Positions 1-5,697 of a stretch of DNA of 5,697 nt are shown piece by piece; position 1 is the stretch's first letter, and each line of letters starts with the position of its first letter. Position numbers and translations under genes: made by a program. The stretch comes from an uncultured Marinilabiliales bacterium (GTDB lineage Bacteria; Bacteroidota; Bacteroidia; Bacteroidales; BM520), in contig CALFIZ010000202.1 in assembly GCA_937877575.1 (NCBI GenBank), positions 1 through 5,697 of the forward strand, written 5' to 3'. A model generated the notes under the pieces. It was not told the origin of the DNA. It did no database searches and saw only the letters and a program-made list of their open reading frames with translations.

Positions 1-740
1 ACAAGACATTCGGCTGTCCTCACGGTGGTGGCGGACCAGGCGTTGGCCCTATCTGTGTTGCCGGTCATCTCGTACCTTATCTGCCTTCAAACCCGTTTGT
101 TCAGACAGGCGGTGACAAGACTTTGGGCTGTGTCTCATCAGCACCTTACGGCAGTGCATCCATCATGGTCATTGCTTACGGCTATGTCAAGATGCTCGGT
201 CGTGACGGATTGAAGCATGCCACCGAAATGGCTATTCTTAATGCCAATTATGTTCGCAAACGTCTTGAAAAGGATTATAAGATACTCTACACTGAAAAGT
301 CAGGCATGTGCGGTCATGAATGTATTCTCGACTGCAATGAGTTCGTCAAGTCAGCCAATGTTGAAGTTATCGAAATTGCCAAACGTTTGATGGACTATGG
401 TTTGCATGCTCCTACGGTAGCATTCCCGGTACACGGAACCTTGATGGTGGAACCTACTGAGAGTGAGCCTCTTAGAGAGCTTGACCGTTTTGTTGATGCT
501 ATGATTTCAATACGTCAGGAAATAAGGGAGATTGAGGAAGGCAAGGCAGATCGCGACAATAATGTTGTCAAGAATGCCCCGCATACATGTCAGATTGCAA
601 CAGCCGATGAGTGGACCTTACCGTATTCAAGGGCTAAGGCTTGTTTCCCGATGGGATACTCTGATGGCAAATACTGGCCTACTGTGGGCAAGATAAATGA
701 TGGCTATGGCGACAGAAATCTCGTCTGCGTTTGTCAATAA
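1..740 (+). CDS. gcvP: Glycine dehydrogenase (decarboxylating), P-protein of the glycine cleavage system, C-terminal 245 residues
   Basis: Partial gene, open at the left edge and read in frame from base 3. P-protein is a cytoplasmic PLP enzyme that decarboxylates glycine and passes the aminomethyl group to the lipoyl arm of GcvH. The fragment opens KTFGCPHGGGGPGVGPI, which matches the family's PLP-lysine segment (H-K-T-F followed by the Gly-rich loop). The lysine at bases 3-5 is therefore the expected Schiff-base residue, and bases 1-2 (AC) fit the preceding His codon. Further family landmarks are SSAPYGSASI, the GHECILD segment, PTVAFPVHGTLMVEPTESE, and the C-terminal stretch YWPTVGKINDGYGDRNLVC. 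The family is usually about 950 residues, so roughly the last quarter is present. The reading frame is intact to TAA at 738-740, with no frameshift. Other gcv genes are not visible here. A terminator begins about 20 bp after the stop, so gcvP ends its transcript. The identification is very secure. Confidence 0.97.
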   Translation, partial: KTFGCPHGGGGPGVGPICVAGHLVPYLPSNPFVQTGGDKTLGCVSSAPYGSASIMVIAYGYVKMLGRDGLKHATEMAILNANYVRKRLEKDYKILYTEKSGMCGHECILDCNEFVKSANVEVIEIAKRLMDYGLHAPTVAFPVHGTLMVEPTESEPLRELDRFVDAMISIRQEIREIEEGKADRDNNVVKNAPHTCQIATADEWTLPYSRAKACFPMGYSDGKYWPTVGKINDGYGDRNLVCVCQ

Positions 741-752
741 TCCTTAGAGGCT

Positions 753-786
753 AAAAAAAAAGGCGACTTTCAGGTCGCCTTTTTTT
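753..786. terminator. Bidirectional rho-independent terminator between convergent genes
   Basis: A perfect 7-bp stem (AGGCGAC at 761-767, GTCGCCT at 774-780) encloses a 6-nt loop (768-773). It is flanked by A's at 753-761 on the left and T's at 780-786 on the right. On the plus strand the hairpin is followed by seven T's and would end the gcvP transcript. On the minus strand it is followed by nine T's and would end the hydrolase transcript. The flanking A and T runs can also pair and lengthen the stem. It lies about 20 bp from each stop codon, which fits a shared terminator. Confidence 0.93.
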
Positions 787-802
787 ATGTGTCTTTTTTA
801 GT

Positions 803-1924
803 CTAATTCAGATTTGTTTGAATGATGAATATGATTGCCTGAACATCAATAACGTTGATGACACCGTCACCGTTTGCGTCTGCATTGACCGGGTTGAACG
901 TGGATGGTGTGGTGTCGTAAATGTATGAAATTACAGCCATAATATCGGAGACGTTTATTATCCCGTCGTTGTTGGCATCGCCTAAAAGAATGGTGACTTC
1001 GCCGGATGACAGGAAATTGTAGATTTCCTGTGTATAGTCGATGTCATGGTCTGGCCCATTGTACCATTCATGCTGTCCGCCGTTGACTTTTATTAAGGCA
1101 ACTTTAGTGTCATTTGTGCCATCAGTGTAAAGATGTTTCTCAAAAGTGAGACCATCGTTGACAGTGTCGGGATAGTAGGTGATTTCCGGAGTAGTGCTGC
1201 AGTTGTCGAAGCTGCGCCAGTATTCCACTGTTTCTTCGGCACCTGTACCAATGTCGAAGGAAAATCCTGAGTATGAGATTATTCCGGTTTCATAATTAAT
1301 GATAGGGTCATCAGTTCCGTGAATGTGCATGGCACTGACCGGTACTGCCGGAGTCAGATTTTCAACTTCATTTCCTATAGGTCCGTTTACAGAAACAATA
1401 GCCTTTATCCTGTCGCTATGTTCGATGGCCATACGGTTTGTCATGTAGCCTCCGATTGAGAAGCCCACGAAGTAAACCTTGTCCTGGTTAATGTTATAGG
1501 TTTCTGTCAGGTTGTCGAGAATAGCCATCATGAACCCGCTGTCGTCAACGTTTCCGTTCAGGACAATATATTGTCCGAAGACTACAGCTGATATCCCTGC
1601 ATTCCATGCGCCATTAATGTTGATGGGTATTGTGCCAAACAAAACTGTGGAGAAGGGTAAGGCTTGCGGTGAAATGATTATCCATCCGTTTTCTTCTGCA
1701 ATCTGTTGGAAATTAGTTGATTGAAAGACATCATTCATGGTGCCTTCTATACCGTGCAGGGTAAAAATGACAGGTGCTGGAGTTGAGCCGTCATAAGTTG
1801 ACGGAACATATTCCATATACTGCCGTTGTGTACCGTTCCATGTCATTGTCATAGTGGTTTGTGCTGACAATGTTGCTGCCATGGAGATTAGTGCGATAAG
1901 AAGTACAAATTTTTTCATTTTCAA
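803..1924 (-). CDS. Secreted LpqC/PHB-depolymerase-like esterase (alpha/beta-hydrolase) with C-terminal dockerin-type calcium-binding domain
   Basis: A 373-residue predicted exported serine hydrolase. Residues 1-21 form a Sec signal peptide (MKMKK, then a hydrophobic core), with likely cleavage after LSA and no lipobox Cys. Residues 22 to about 308 match the family of LpqC, PHB depolymerases and feruloyl/acetylxylan-type esterases. The landmarks are LHG at 56-58 (oxyanion region), WNAG at 107-110, NVDD at 125-128 followed by GF at 130-131, nucleophile Ser156 in GFSIGG, Asp206 in HIHGTDDP, and His285 in GGQHEW. The catalytic triad is therefore complete. Residues 315-373 carry two calcium loops of the pattern DxNxDGxxNxxD (D316-D327 and D349-D360), as in type I dockerins. 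No Bacteroidota type IX C-terminal sorting motif is evident. The substrate cannot be read from the sequence; a plant polysaccharide ester is one possibility and a polyester another. The start may be Met1 or Met3; there is no Shine-Dalgarno to decide. The gene lies 28 bp downstream of alaS and may be co-transcribed with it. Confidence 0.88.
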   Translation of the reverse strand: MKMKKFVLLIALISMAATLSAQTTMTMTWNGTQRQYMEYVPSTYDGSTPAPVIFTLHGIEGTMNDVFQSTNFQQIAEENGWIIISPQALPFSTVLFGTIPININGAWNAGISAVVFGQYIVLNGNVDDSGFMMAILDNLTETYNINQDKVYFVGFSIGGYMTNRMAIEHSDRIKAIVSVNGPIGNEVENLTPAVPVSAMHIHGTDDPIINYETGIISYSGFSFDIGTGAEETVEYWRSFDNCSTTPEITYYPDTVNDGLTFEKHLYTDGTNDTKVALIKVNGGQHEWYNGPDHDIDYTQEIYNFLSSGEVTILLGDANNDGIINVSDIMAVISYIYDTTPSTFNPVNADANGDGVINVIDVQAIIFIIQTNLN

Positions 1925-1937
1925 AGTATTTTTTTAG

Positions 1938-1958
1938 TAATTATCCGGCTAATTATCC
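1938..1958. repeat. Short 9-bp direct repeat spanning the alaS stop codon
   Basis: TAATTATCC occurs at 1938-1946 and again at 1950-1958, a 12-bp period; the second copy contains the alaS stop codon. The middle also reads as an imperfect 14-bp palindrome (1940-1953, ATTA and TAAT arms around CCGG, with one mismatched pair). The repeat occupies much of the 28-bp gap before the hydrolase start. It could be an operator or chance in AT-rich sequence; the function is unknown. No terminator hairpin followed by a T run is present here, so alaS transcription could continue into the hydrolase. Confidence 0.4.
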
Positions 1959-4583
1959 AAACAGGATTGCTATTGCTTTCTTTACGGCTTTGTCGATGAA
2001 TTCAGGTGATTTGCCGCCTGCGGTTGCGAAATGGGCCTGTCCGCCGCCACCGCCGTTGATTTCCTTGACAGCAACTTTTATGGTGTTGCCCGCATGATAT
2101 TTGCCCGTAGCGACGAGGTCATCGGTGATGACAATGCAGATGGCAGCCTTGCCGTTCTTGTTGCTGCCCAATACAACTATCGTGTTGTCTTTATTCTGTT
2201 TCAGTGCAAAGGCAAGGTCTTTGAGGTCACCTGTCTCAATATCCACCACACCCGAAATGAGATTGACCCCTTCAGTGGTTATCATTTTTGTCTGAAGGTC
2301 GTTTTTGATTGCCGTAAGTTTCTCTGACTTAAGATCTTCAATCTCTTTTTTGAGGTTGTTGTTCTGTTCGATGAGAGCGTTGACACCTTTTATGCTGTCC
2401 TGTGCTTTCAGTGTGGTCTTGATTTCGTTGACAATATTCACATGGTCTTCAAGGTAGTCAAATGCCTTTTGTCCGGTATATGCTTCGATTCTGCGGATAC
2501 CTGCAGCCACTGCGCCTTCCGAGACAATCTTGAAGACGCCGATATTGCCTGTGGAGTTGACATGCAGACCGCCGCAGAGTTCGATGGATTCGCCGAACTT
2601 GATTACACGAACCCTGTCACCGTACTTTTCACCGAAAAGAGCCATGGCACCCATGTTTCTGGCCTCGTTGATATCCATATCGCGGTTTTCTTCACGCTTG
2701 AAATCGCTTCTGATGAAGGAATTGACGATTGCTTCGGTTTGATGAATTTCCTCATTGCTCATTTTCTGGTAATGTGAAAAGTCGAATCGGAGGTAATCCG
2801 GTCCCACGAACGAGCCTTTTTGTTCAATATGGTCGCCCAACACCTGTTTGAGAGCCTTTTGCAAAAGGTGTGTTGCGGAGTGGTTGCACGCTATGGCCTG
2901 TTTCCTTTCGGCATCAACTATAGCAGTAAACCCGGCAGTGACATCCTGCGGCAGTTTTTCGGTTATATGTATCGAAAGGTCATTTTCTTTTTTTGTATTG
3001 AGGATTCTGATAGTCTCCTTGTCATTGGTTATCACGCCAGTGTCACCGACTTCACCGCCCATCTCGGCATAGAACGGAGTGCAGGGGAACACAAGATGAT
3101 AGAAGGTTTTGCCTTTGACATCCACTTGACGGTATTTGACTATCTCGACTTTAAGTTCATTGCTGTCATATCCGCAGAATGTATAATTTATCTTCTGGGC
3201 CTCTTCTTCAGTCCGGTTGACGTAAATCCAGTCGGATAGCGACTGTTCGGAGGCTTTTCTTGAACGATCCTTCTGAAGTTTGAGGTTATTGTTGAAACCT
3301 TCCATGTCAATTGTCATGTTGATTTCTTCTGCCATCAGAGATGTCAGGTCAACAGGGAATCCGTATGTGTCGAAGAGTTCGAAAGCGAAGTCACCATCGA
3401 TAACTGACTGGTTCTTATGAGATTCGGCGTATTGGTTGAATCTCTGGATACCTGTTGCCAAAGTCTTGAGAAATGCCTGTTCTTCTTCGGCAATGATATG
3501 TTTGCAGGTTGAGTGTTGCTTTTCGAGTTCAGGGTAGATGTCTTTCATCTGAAGGACGAGGACGTCCATAAGTTCATACAGGAAAGGACGTTTTATGTTG
3601 AGTGACGAGTAAGCGAAACGTACCGCACGGCGGAGAATACGGCGGATGACATAGCCGGCGCCGGTATTGGAAGGAAGCTGTCCGTCGGTTATTGCGAAGG
3701 TGACTGCCCTCACGTGGTCGGCAACAACGCGCATTGCAACATCGCATTTTTCGTTTTGGCCGTAAGGGATGTTGGCAGCCTTTGCAATGTATTGGATAAG
3801 AGGTTGAAAGACATCGCTGTCATAGTTTGAGTCTTTTTGCTGGATGATGCGGCAGAGACGTTCGAAGCCCATACCGGTGTCAACATGTTTGTGCGCGAGG
3901 GGTTCAAGCGTGCCGTTAGCCTTGCGGTTATATTGTATGAATACGAGATTCCATATTTCAATCACAAGAGGGTGGTCTTTGTTGATAAGCTGTGCGCCCG
4001 GAATTTTTGCCCTTTCTTCATCGTCTCTGAGGTCAATATGGATTTCGGAACACGGACCGCACGGACCCTGGTCGCCCATTTCCCAGAAGTTATCCTTTGC
4101 ATTGCCTAAGATTATTCTGTCTTCAGGCACCCATTCTTTCCAATATTCCTTGGCTTCTTCGTCAACTTCAAGCCCCTGCTTCGAATCACCGCCGAAAACT
4201 GTTGCATACAGGCGGTTTTTGTCAATCTTATATATTTCGGTCAGAAGCTCCCATGCGTATGCAATGGCCTCTTTTTTGAAATAATCGCCGAACGACCAGT
4301 TGCCGAGCATTTCAAACATCGTGTGGTGATAGTTGTCACGGCCAACCTCCTCAAGGTCGTTGTGCTTGCCGGAGACACGGAGACATTTTTGACTGTCGGC
4401 GGCACGCGGATATACGATAGGTTTGTTTCCGAGAAATATGTCCTTGAACTGGTTCATGCCGGCATTGGTGAACATTAAGCCGGGGTCATTCTTGTTGACT
4501 ATTGGTGCAGACGGGACAATAGTGTGTCCTTTGGACTTGAAAAAATCCAGAAAAGTCTGTCTTATTTCTGTTGCTGTTATCAT
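1953..4583 (-). CDS. alaS: Alanyl-tRNA synthetase
   Basis: Cytoplasmic class II synthetase that activates alanine with ATP, charges tRNA-Ala and clears mischarged Ser/Gly. The product is 876 residues, the same length as the E. coli enzyme. The aminoacylation core covers about residues 1-240, with motif 2 around RVSGKHNDLEEVGRDNYHHT (69-88), GPCGPCSEIH at 173-182 and GMGFERL at 237-243. GAGYVIRRILRRAVRFA (308-324) agrees with a conserved AlaRS segment. The editing domain has the expected zinc ligands His568 and His572 (HSATH), Cys670 and His674 (CGGLH). A coiled coil at about 735-765 leads to the C-Ala domain with its GGGGG run at 844-848. An in-frame ATG at 4641-4643 would add 20 residues (MYFCPLKRF...) that resemble no AlaRS N-terminus. 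I chose 4583 because MITATEIRQTFLDFF is the usual family start and because the longer start lies upstream of the candidate -7 element. The gene is divergent from the M23 peptidase gene. Confidence 0.98.
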   Translation of the reverse strand: MITATEIRQTFLDFFKSKGHTIVPSAPIVNKNDPGLMFTNAGMNQFKDIFLGNKPIVYPRAADSQKCLRVSGKHNDLEEVGRDNYHHTMFEMLGNWSFGDYFKKEAIAYAWELLTEIYKIDKNRLYATVFGGDSKQGLEVDEEAKEYWKEWVPEDRIILGNAKDNFWEMGDQGPCGPCSEIHIDLRDDEERAKIPGAQLINKDHPLVIEIWNLVFIQYNRKANGTLEPLAHKHVDTGMGFERLCRIIQQKDSNYDSDVFQPLIQYIAKAANIPYGQNEKCDVAMRVVADHVRAVTFAITDGQLPSNTGAGYVIRRILRRAVRFAYSSLNIKRPFLYELMDVLVLQMKDIYPELEKQHSTCKHIIAEEEQAFLKTLATGIQRFNQYAESHKNQSVIDGDFAFELFDTYGFPVDLTSLMAEEINMTIDMEGFNNNLKLQKDRSRKASEQSLSDWIYVNRTEEEAQKINYTFCGYDSNELKVEIVKYRQVDVKGKTFYHLVFPCTPFYAEMGGEVGDTGVITNDKETIRILNTKKENDLSIHITEKLPQDVTAGFTAIVDAERKQAIACNHSATHLLQKALKQVLGDHIEQKGSFVGPDYLRFDFSHYQKMSNEEIHQTEAIVNSFIRSDFKREENRDMDINEARNMGAMALFGEKYGDRVRVIKFGESIELCGGLHVNSTGNIGVFKIVSEGAVAAGIRRIEAYTGQKAFDYLEDHVNIVNEIKTTLKAQDSIKGVNALIEQNNNLKKEIEDLKSEKLTAIKNDLQTKMITTEGVNLISGVVDIETGDLKDLAFALKQNKDNTIVVLGSNKNGKAAICIVITDDLVATGKYHAGNTIKVAVKEINGGGGGQAHFATAGGKSPEFIDKAVKKAIAILFG

Positions 4584-4632
4584 AAAATGAAAGAAATTAC
4601 GTTGTAGAATAAAAATAAATCTTTTCAGCGGG

Positions 4633-4640
4633 CAAAAATA
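4633..4640 (-). promoter_or_regulatory. Candidate Bacteroidota -7 promoter element for alaS
   Basis: The minus strand reads TATTTTTG followed by C, matching the TAnnTTTG consensus of the Bacteroidota primary sigma factor. It sits about 50 bp before the alaS ATG, which predicts a 5' leader of roughly 40 nt. No clear TTTG -33 element lies 19-21 bp upstream, so the call rests on the -7 box and its position alone. Confidence 0.5.
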
Positions 4641-4653
4641 CAAAGTTTTTGTC

Positions 4654-4661
4654 TAATTTTG
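4654..4661 (+). promoter_or_regulatory. Candidate -7 promoter element for the M23 peptidase gene
   Basis: TAATTTTG followed by C matches TAnnTTTG, 31 bp before the ATG at 4693, and predicts a leader of about 25 nt. No good -33 box is seen at the usual distance. An alternative is TTAATTTG at 4681-4688 (one mismatch), with TTTTG at 4657-4661 as its -33 box across 19 bp; that pair would start transcription almost at the ATG and give a leaderless message. The two readings cannot be separated from the sequence alone. Confidence 0.45.
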
Positions 4662-4692
4662 CTTTTTATTTAGGTATATATTAATTTGGACA

Positions 4693-5622
4693 ATGGCAAA
4701 GCATATTATTAAAAATGATAAAGTGCGCAGGGTATCCGTTGATTTGGCTGTCGGTGCGGCTTTTGCAGCTATATGTCTGTTCGTGTCGTTCGCTTTTTTC
4801 GATTCTCCAAAGGAAAAAATGTTGAAGCATGAAATCGAAGAATACAGGGATAATTTTGAGATTCTGAGTTCGCGTGTGGATGAACTTGGTGATGTTATAG
4901 GCGATATTGAAGATAAAGACCATAACGTGTATAGAGTGTTGTTCGAAACCCAGCCCGAGACTGACAGGATAATGGAAGGCGGTAAGGGCGGGAATGATGT
5001 CTCAACGCAGTTTGACGGATTGACTTATAAAGCTCTTCTTACTGATATCACAAAAAAAATTGACGAACTTAGTGTCAGGTCCTACGCACAATCCTGTTCT
5101 TTAGATGAACTTTACAATATGGCTGTCAACAGGGAAGAGATGCTGGCTTGCATTCCGGCAGTGATTCCCGTAAGAGAGATTGATGTAAAATACATCAGTT
5201 CATATTTCGGCTACAGGTCGGATCCAATATACGGAATACGCAAGTTCCATAAAGGAATAGACTTTTCCGCCAGTATCGGAACCGATGTGATAGCAACAGG
5301 CGACGGTGTTGTTACCGATGTGCACAAGGTTTCAATGGGAGGCTATGGTAAGTATGTCGAAATCAACCACGGTTTTTCTTATTCCACATTATATGCCCAC
5401 ATGAATTCGATTTATGTTGTGAAAGGACAGAAGGTGAAACGTGGACAGATTATAGGAAGTGTAGGAAATACAGGCAAATCGAGCGGCCCTCACCTCCATT
5501 ATGAGGTTCATAAGGATGGTGAGGCAATCAACCCCATCAATTATTTCTATAACGATATTACCCCGACTGAATATGAGGAAATGATAGAACTTGCGTCACA
5601 GCCGGGACAAACAATGGATTAA
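4693..5622 (+). CDS. Membrane-anchored M23 (LytM/lysostaphin-type) metallopeptidase, probable murein endopeptidase
   Basis: A 309-residue protein predicted to cut, or to help regulate cutting of, peptidoglycan cross-links in the periplasm. A short basic N-terminus (MAKHIIKNDKVRR) precedes one transmembrane segment at about residues 16-36. A charged helical stretch, probably coiled coil, follows at about 39-75. The M23 domain runs from about 168 to 285: FGYRSDPIYG at 172-181, zinc ligands His186 and Asp190 in FHKGIDF, His236 in YAHM, and His267 and His269 in GPHLHYEV. All metal-binding and catalytic residues of an active M23 enzyme are present, so it is not a degenerate LytM activator such as EnvC or NlpD. 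The ATG at 4693 is the first available start after an in-frame TAA at 4654-4656, and there is no Shine-Dalgarno. The gene is divergent from alaS and 6 bp upstream of a merR-like gene, probably in one operon. The exact wall bond cut is unknown. Confidence 0.93.
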   Translation: MAKHIIKNDKVRRVSVDLAVGAAFAAICLFVSFAFFDSPKEKMLKHEIEEYRDNFEILSSRVDELGDVIGDIEDKDHNVYRVLFETQPETDRIMEGGKGGNDVSTQFDGLTYKALLTDITKKIDELSVRSYAQSCSLDELYNMAVNREEMLACIPAVIPVREIDVKYISSYFGYRSDPIYGIRKFHKGIDFSASIGTDVIATGDGVVTDVHKVSMGGYGKYVEINHGFSYSTLYAHMNSIYVVKGQKVKRGQIIGSVGNTGKSSGPHLHYEVHKDGEAINPINYFYNDITPTEYEEMIELASQPGQTMD

Positions 5623-5628
5623 TGAACT

Positions 5629-5697
5629 ATGGCAACAGATAAAATGTATTATACCATCAGCGAAATAGCTGAGATGTTTAATGTCAACCAGTCACTG
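5629..5697 (+). CDS. MerR-family transcriptional regulator, N-terminal 23 residues
   Basis: Partial gene cut by the right edge. The visible product is MATDKMYYTISEIAEMFNVN followed by QSL. The YYTISEIAEMFNVN stretch is the typical first helix-turn-helix of a MerR DNA-binding domain (the family shows Y-I/T-I-x-E-h-A-x-h-h-x-V). The effector-binding part lies outside the window, so ligand and target cannot be stated. It begins 6 bp after the M23 peptidase stop and was probably transcribed with it. Met1 (ATG at 5629) and Met6 (ATG at 5644) are both possible starts; 5629 is the more upstream one. An ATG overlapping the previous stop (5622) opens only a 6-codon frame and is not the start. I recall the M23-MerR pair next to alaS from other Bacteroidota genomes. 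Confidence 0.8.
   Translation, partial: MATDKMYYTISEIAEMFNVNQSL

Noticed and set aside
25..213. A 62-codon plus-strand open frame overlapping the gcvP fragment
   Set aside because: It is out of frame with gcvP, whose conserved PLP-site residues are clearly encoded across the same bases.
2820..4284. Several plus-strand open frames of 70-146 codons opposite alaS
   Set aside because: They lie entirely inside the unmistakable alaS gene on the other strand, show no recognisable domain, and are expected by-products of its codon use.
4584..4643. In-frame 20-residue N-terminal extension of AlaRS starting at an ATG at 4643
   Set aside because: The extra residues do not resemble any AlaRS N-terminus, the start at 4583 gives the standard 876-residue length, and the upstream ATG precedes the candidate promoter element.
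4584..4692. A T-box or other riboswitch leader controlling alaS
   Set aside because: The leader would be only about 40-60 nt, with no terminator hairpin or T-box sequence, too short for such an element.
4681..4923. An 80-codon minus-strand open frame opposite the start of the M23 gene
   Set aside because: It overlaps a well-supported gene, has no family features, and would run through the divergent promoter region.
5622..5642. ATG overlapping the M23 stop codon (TAATG) as start of the next gene
   Set aside because: It reads only six codons before TAA; the MerR-like frame begins at 5629.

Overview
The window looks like an ordinary chromosomal segment of a Bacteroidota bacterium, most likely order Bacteroidales. 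This rests on three things: no Shine-Dalgarno sequence before any start codon, TAnnTTTG-type -7 promoter elements, and an alaS gene divergent from an M23 peptidase gene that is followed by a MerR-type regulator, an arrangement I recall from this phylum. The placement is inferred from these features, not from a search.

Layout, left to right. Bases 1-740 (+) hold the last 245 codons of glycine dehydrogenase (gcvP); the cut falls at the PLP-binding lysine. A strong hairpin with A/T tracts on both sides (753-786) separates it from a convergent gene and probably terminates both. Bases 803-1924 (-) encode a secreted alpha/beta-hydrolase of the LpqC/PHB-depolymerase-like family with a C-terminal type I dockerin-like pair of calcium loops. 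Bases 1953-4583 (-) encode full-length alanyl-tRNA synthetase (alaS). It lies only 28 bp upstream of the hydrolase on the same strand, so the two could share a transcript. A 109-bp AT-rich divergent intergenic region (4584-4692) carries a candidate -7 element on each strand. Bases 4693-5622 (+) encode a membrane-anchored M23 metallopeptidase, followed after 6 bp by the first 23 codons of a MerR-family regulator (5629 to the window end).

Most of the genes are housekeeping: glycine catabolism and one-carbon supply (gcvP), tRNA charging (alaS), and cell-wall remodelling (the M23 peptidase). The hydrolase is the accessory gene and the least predictable one. I found no tRNA or rRNA gene, CRISPR array, insertion sequence, phage gene or defence system, and no convincing undescribed system. 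The best points for a second look are the hydrolase-dockerin fusion, the compact divergent promoter region, and a short repeat at the alaS/hydrolase junction.
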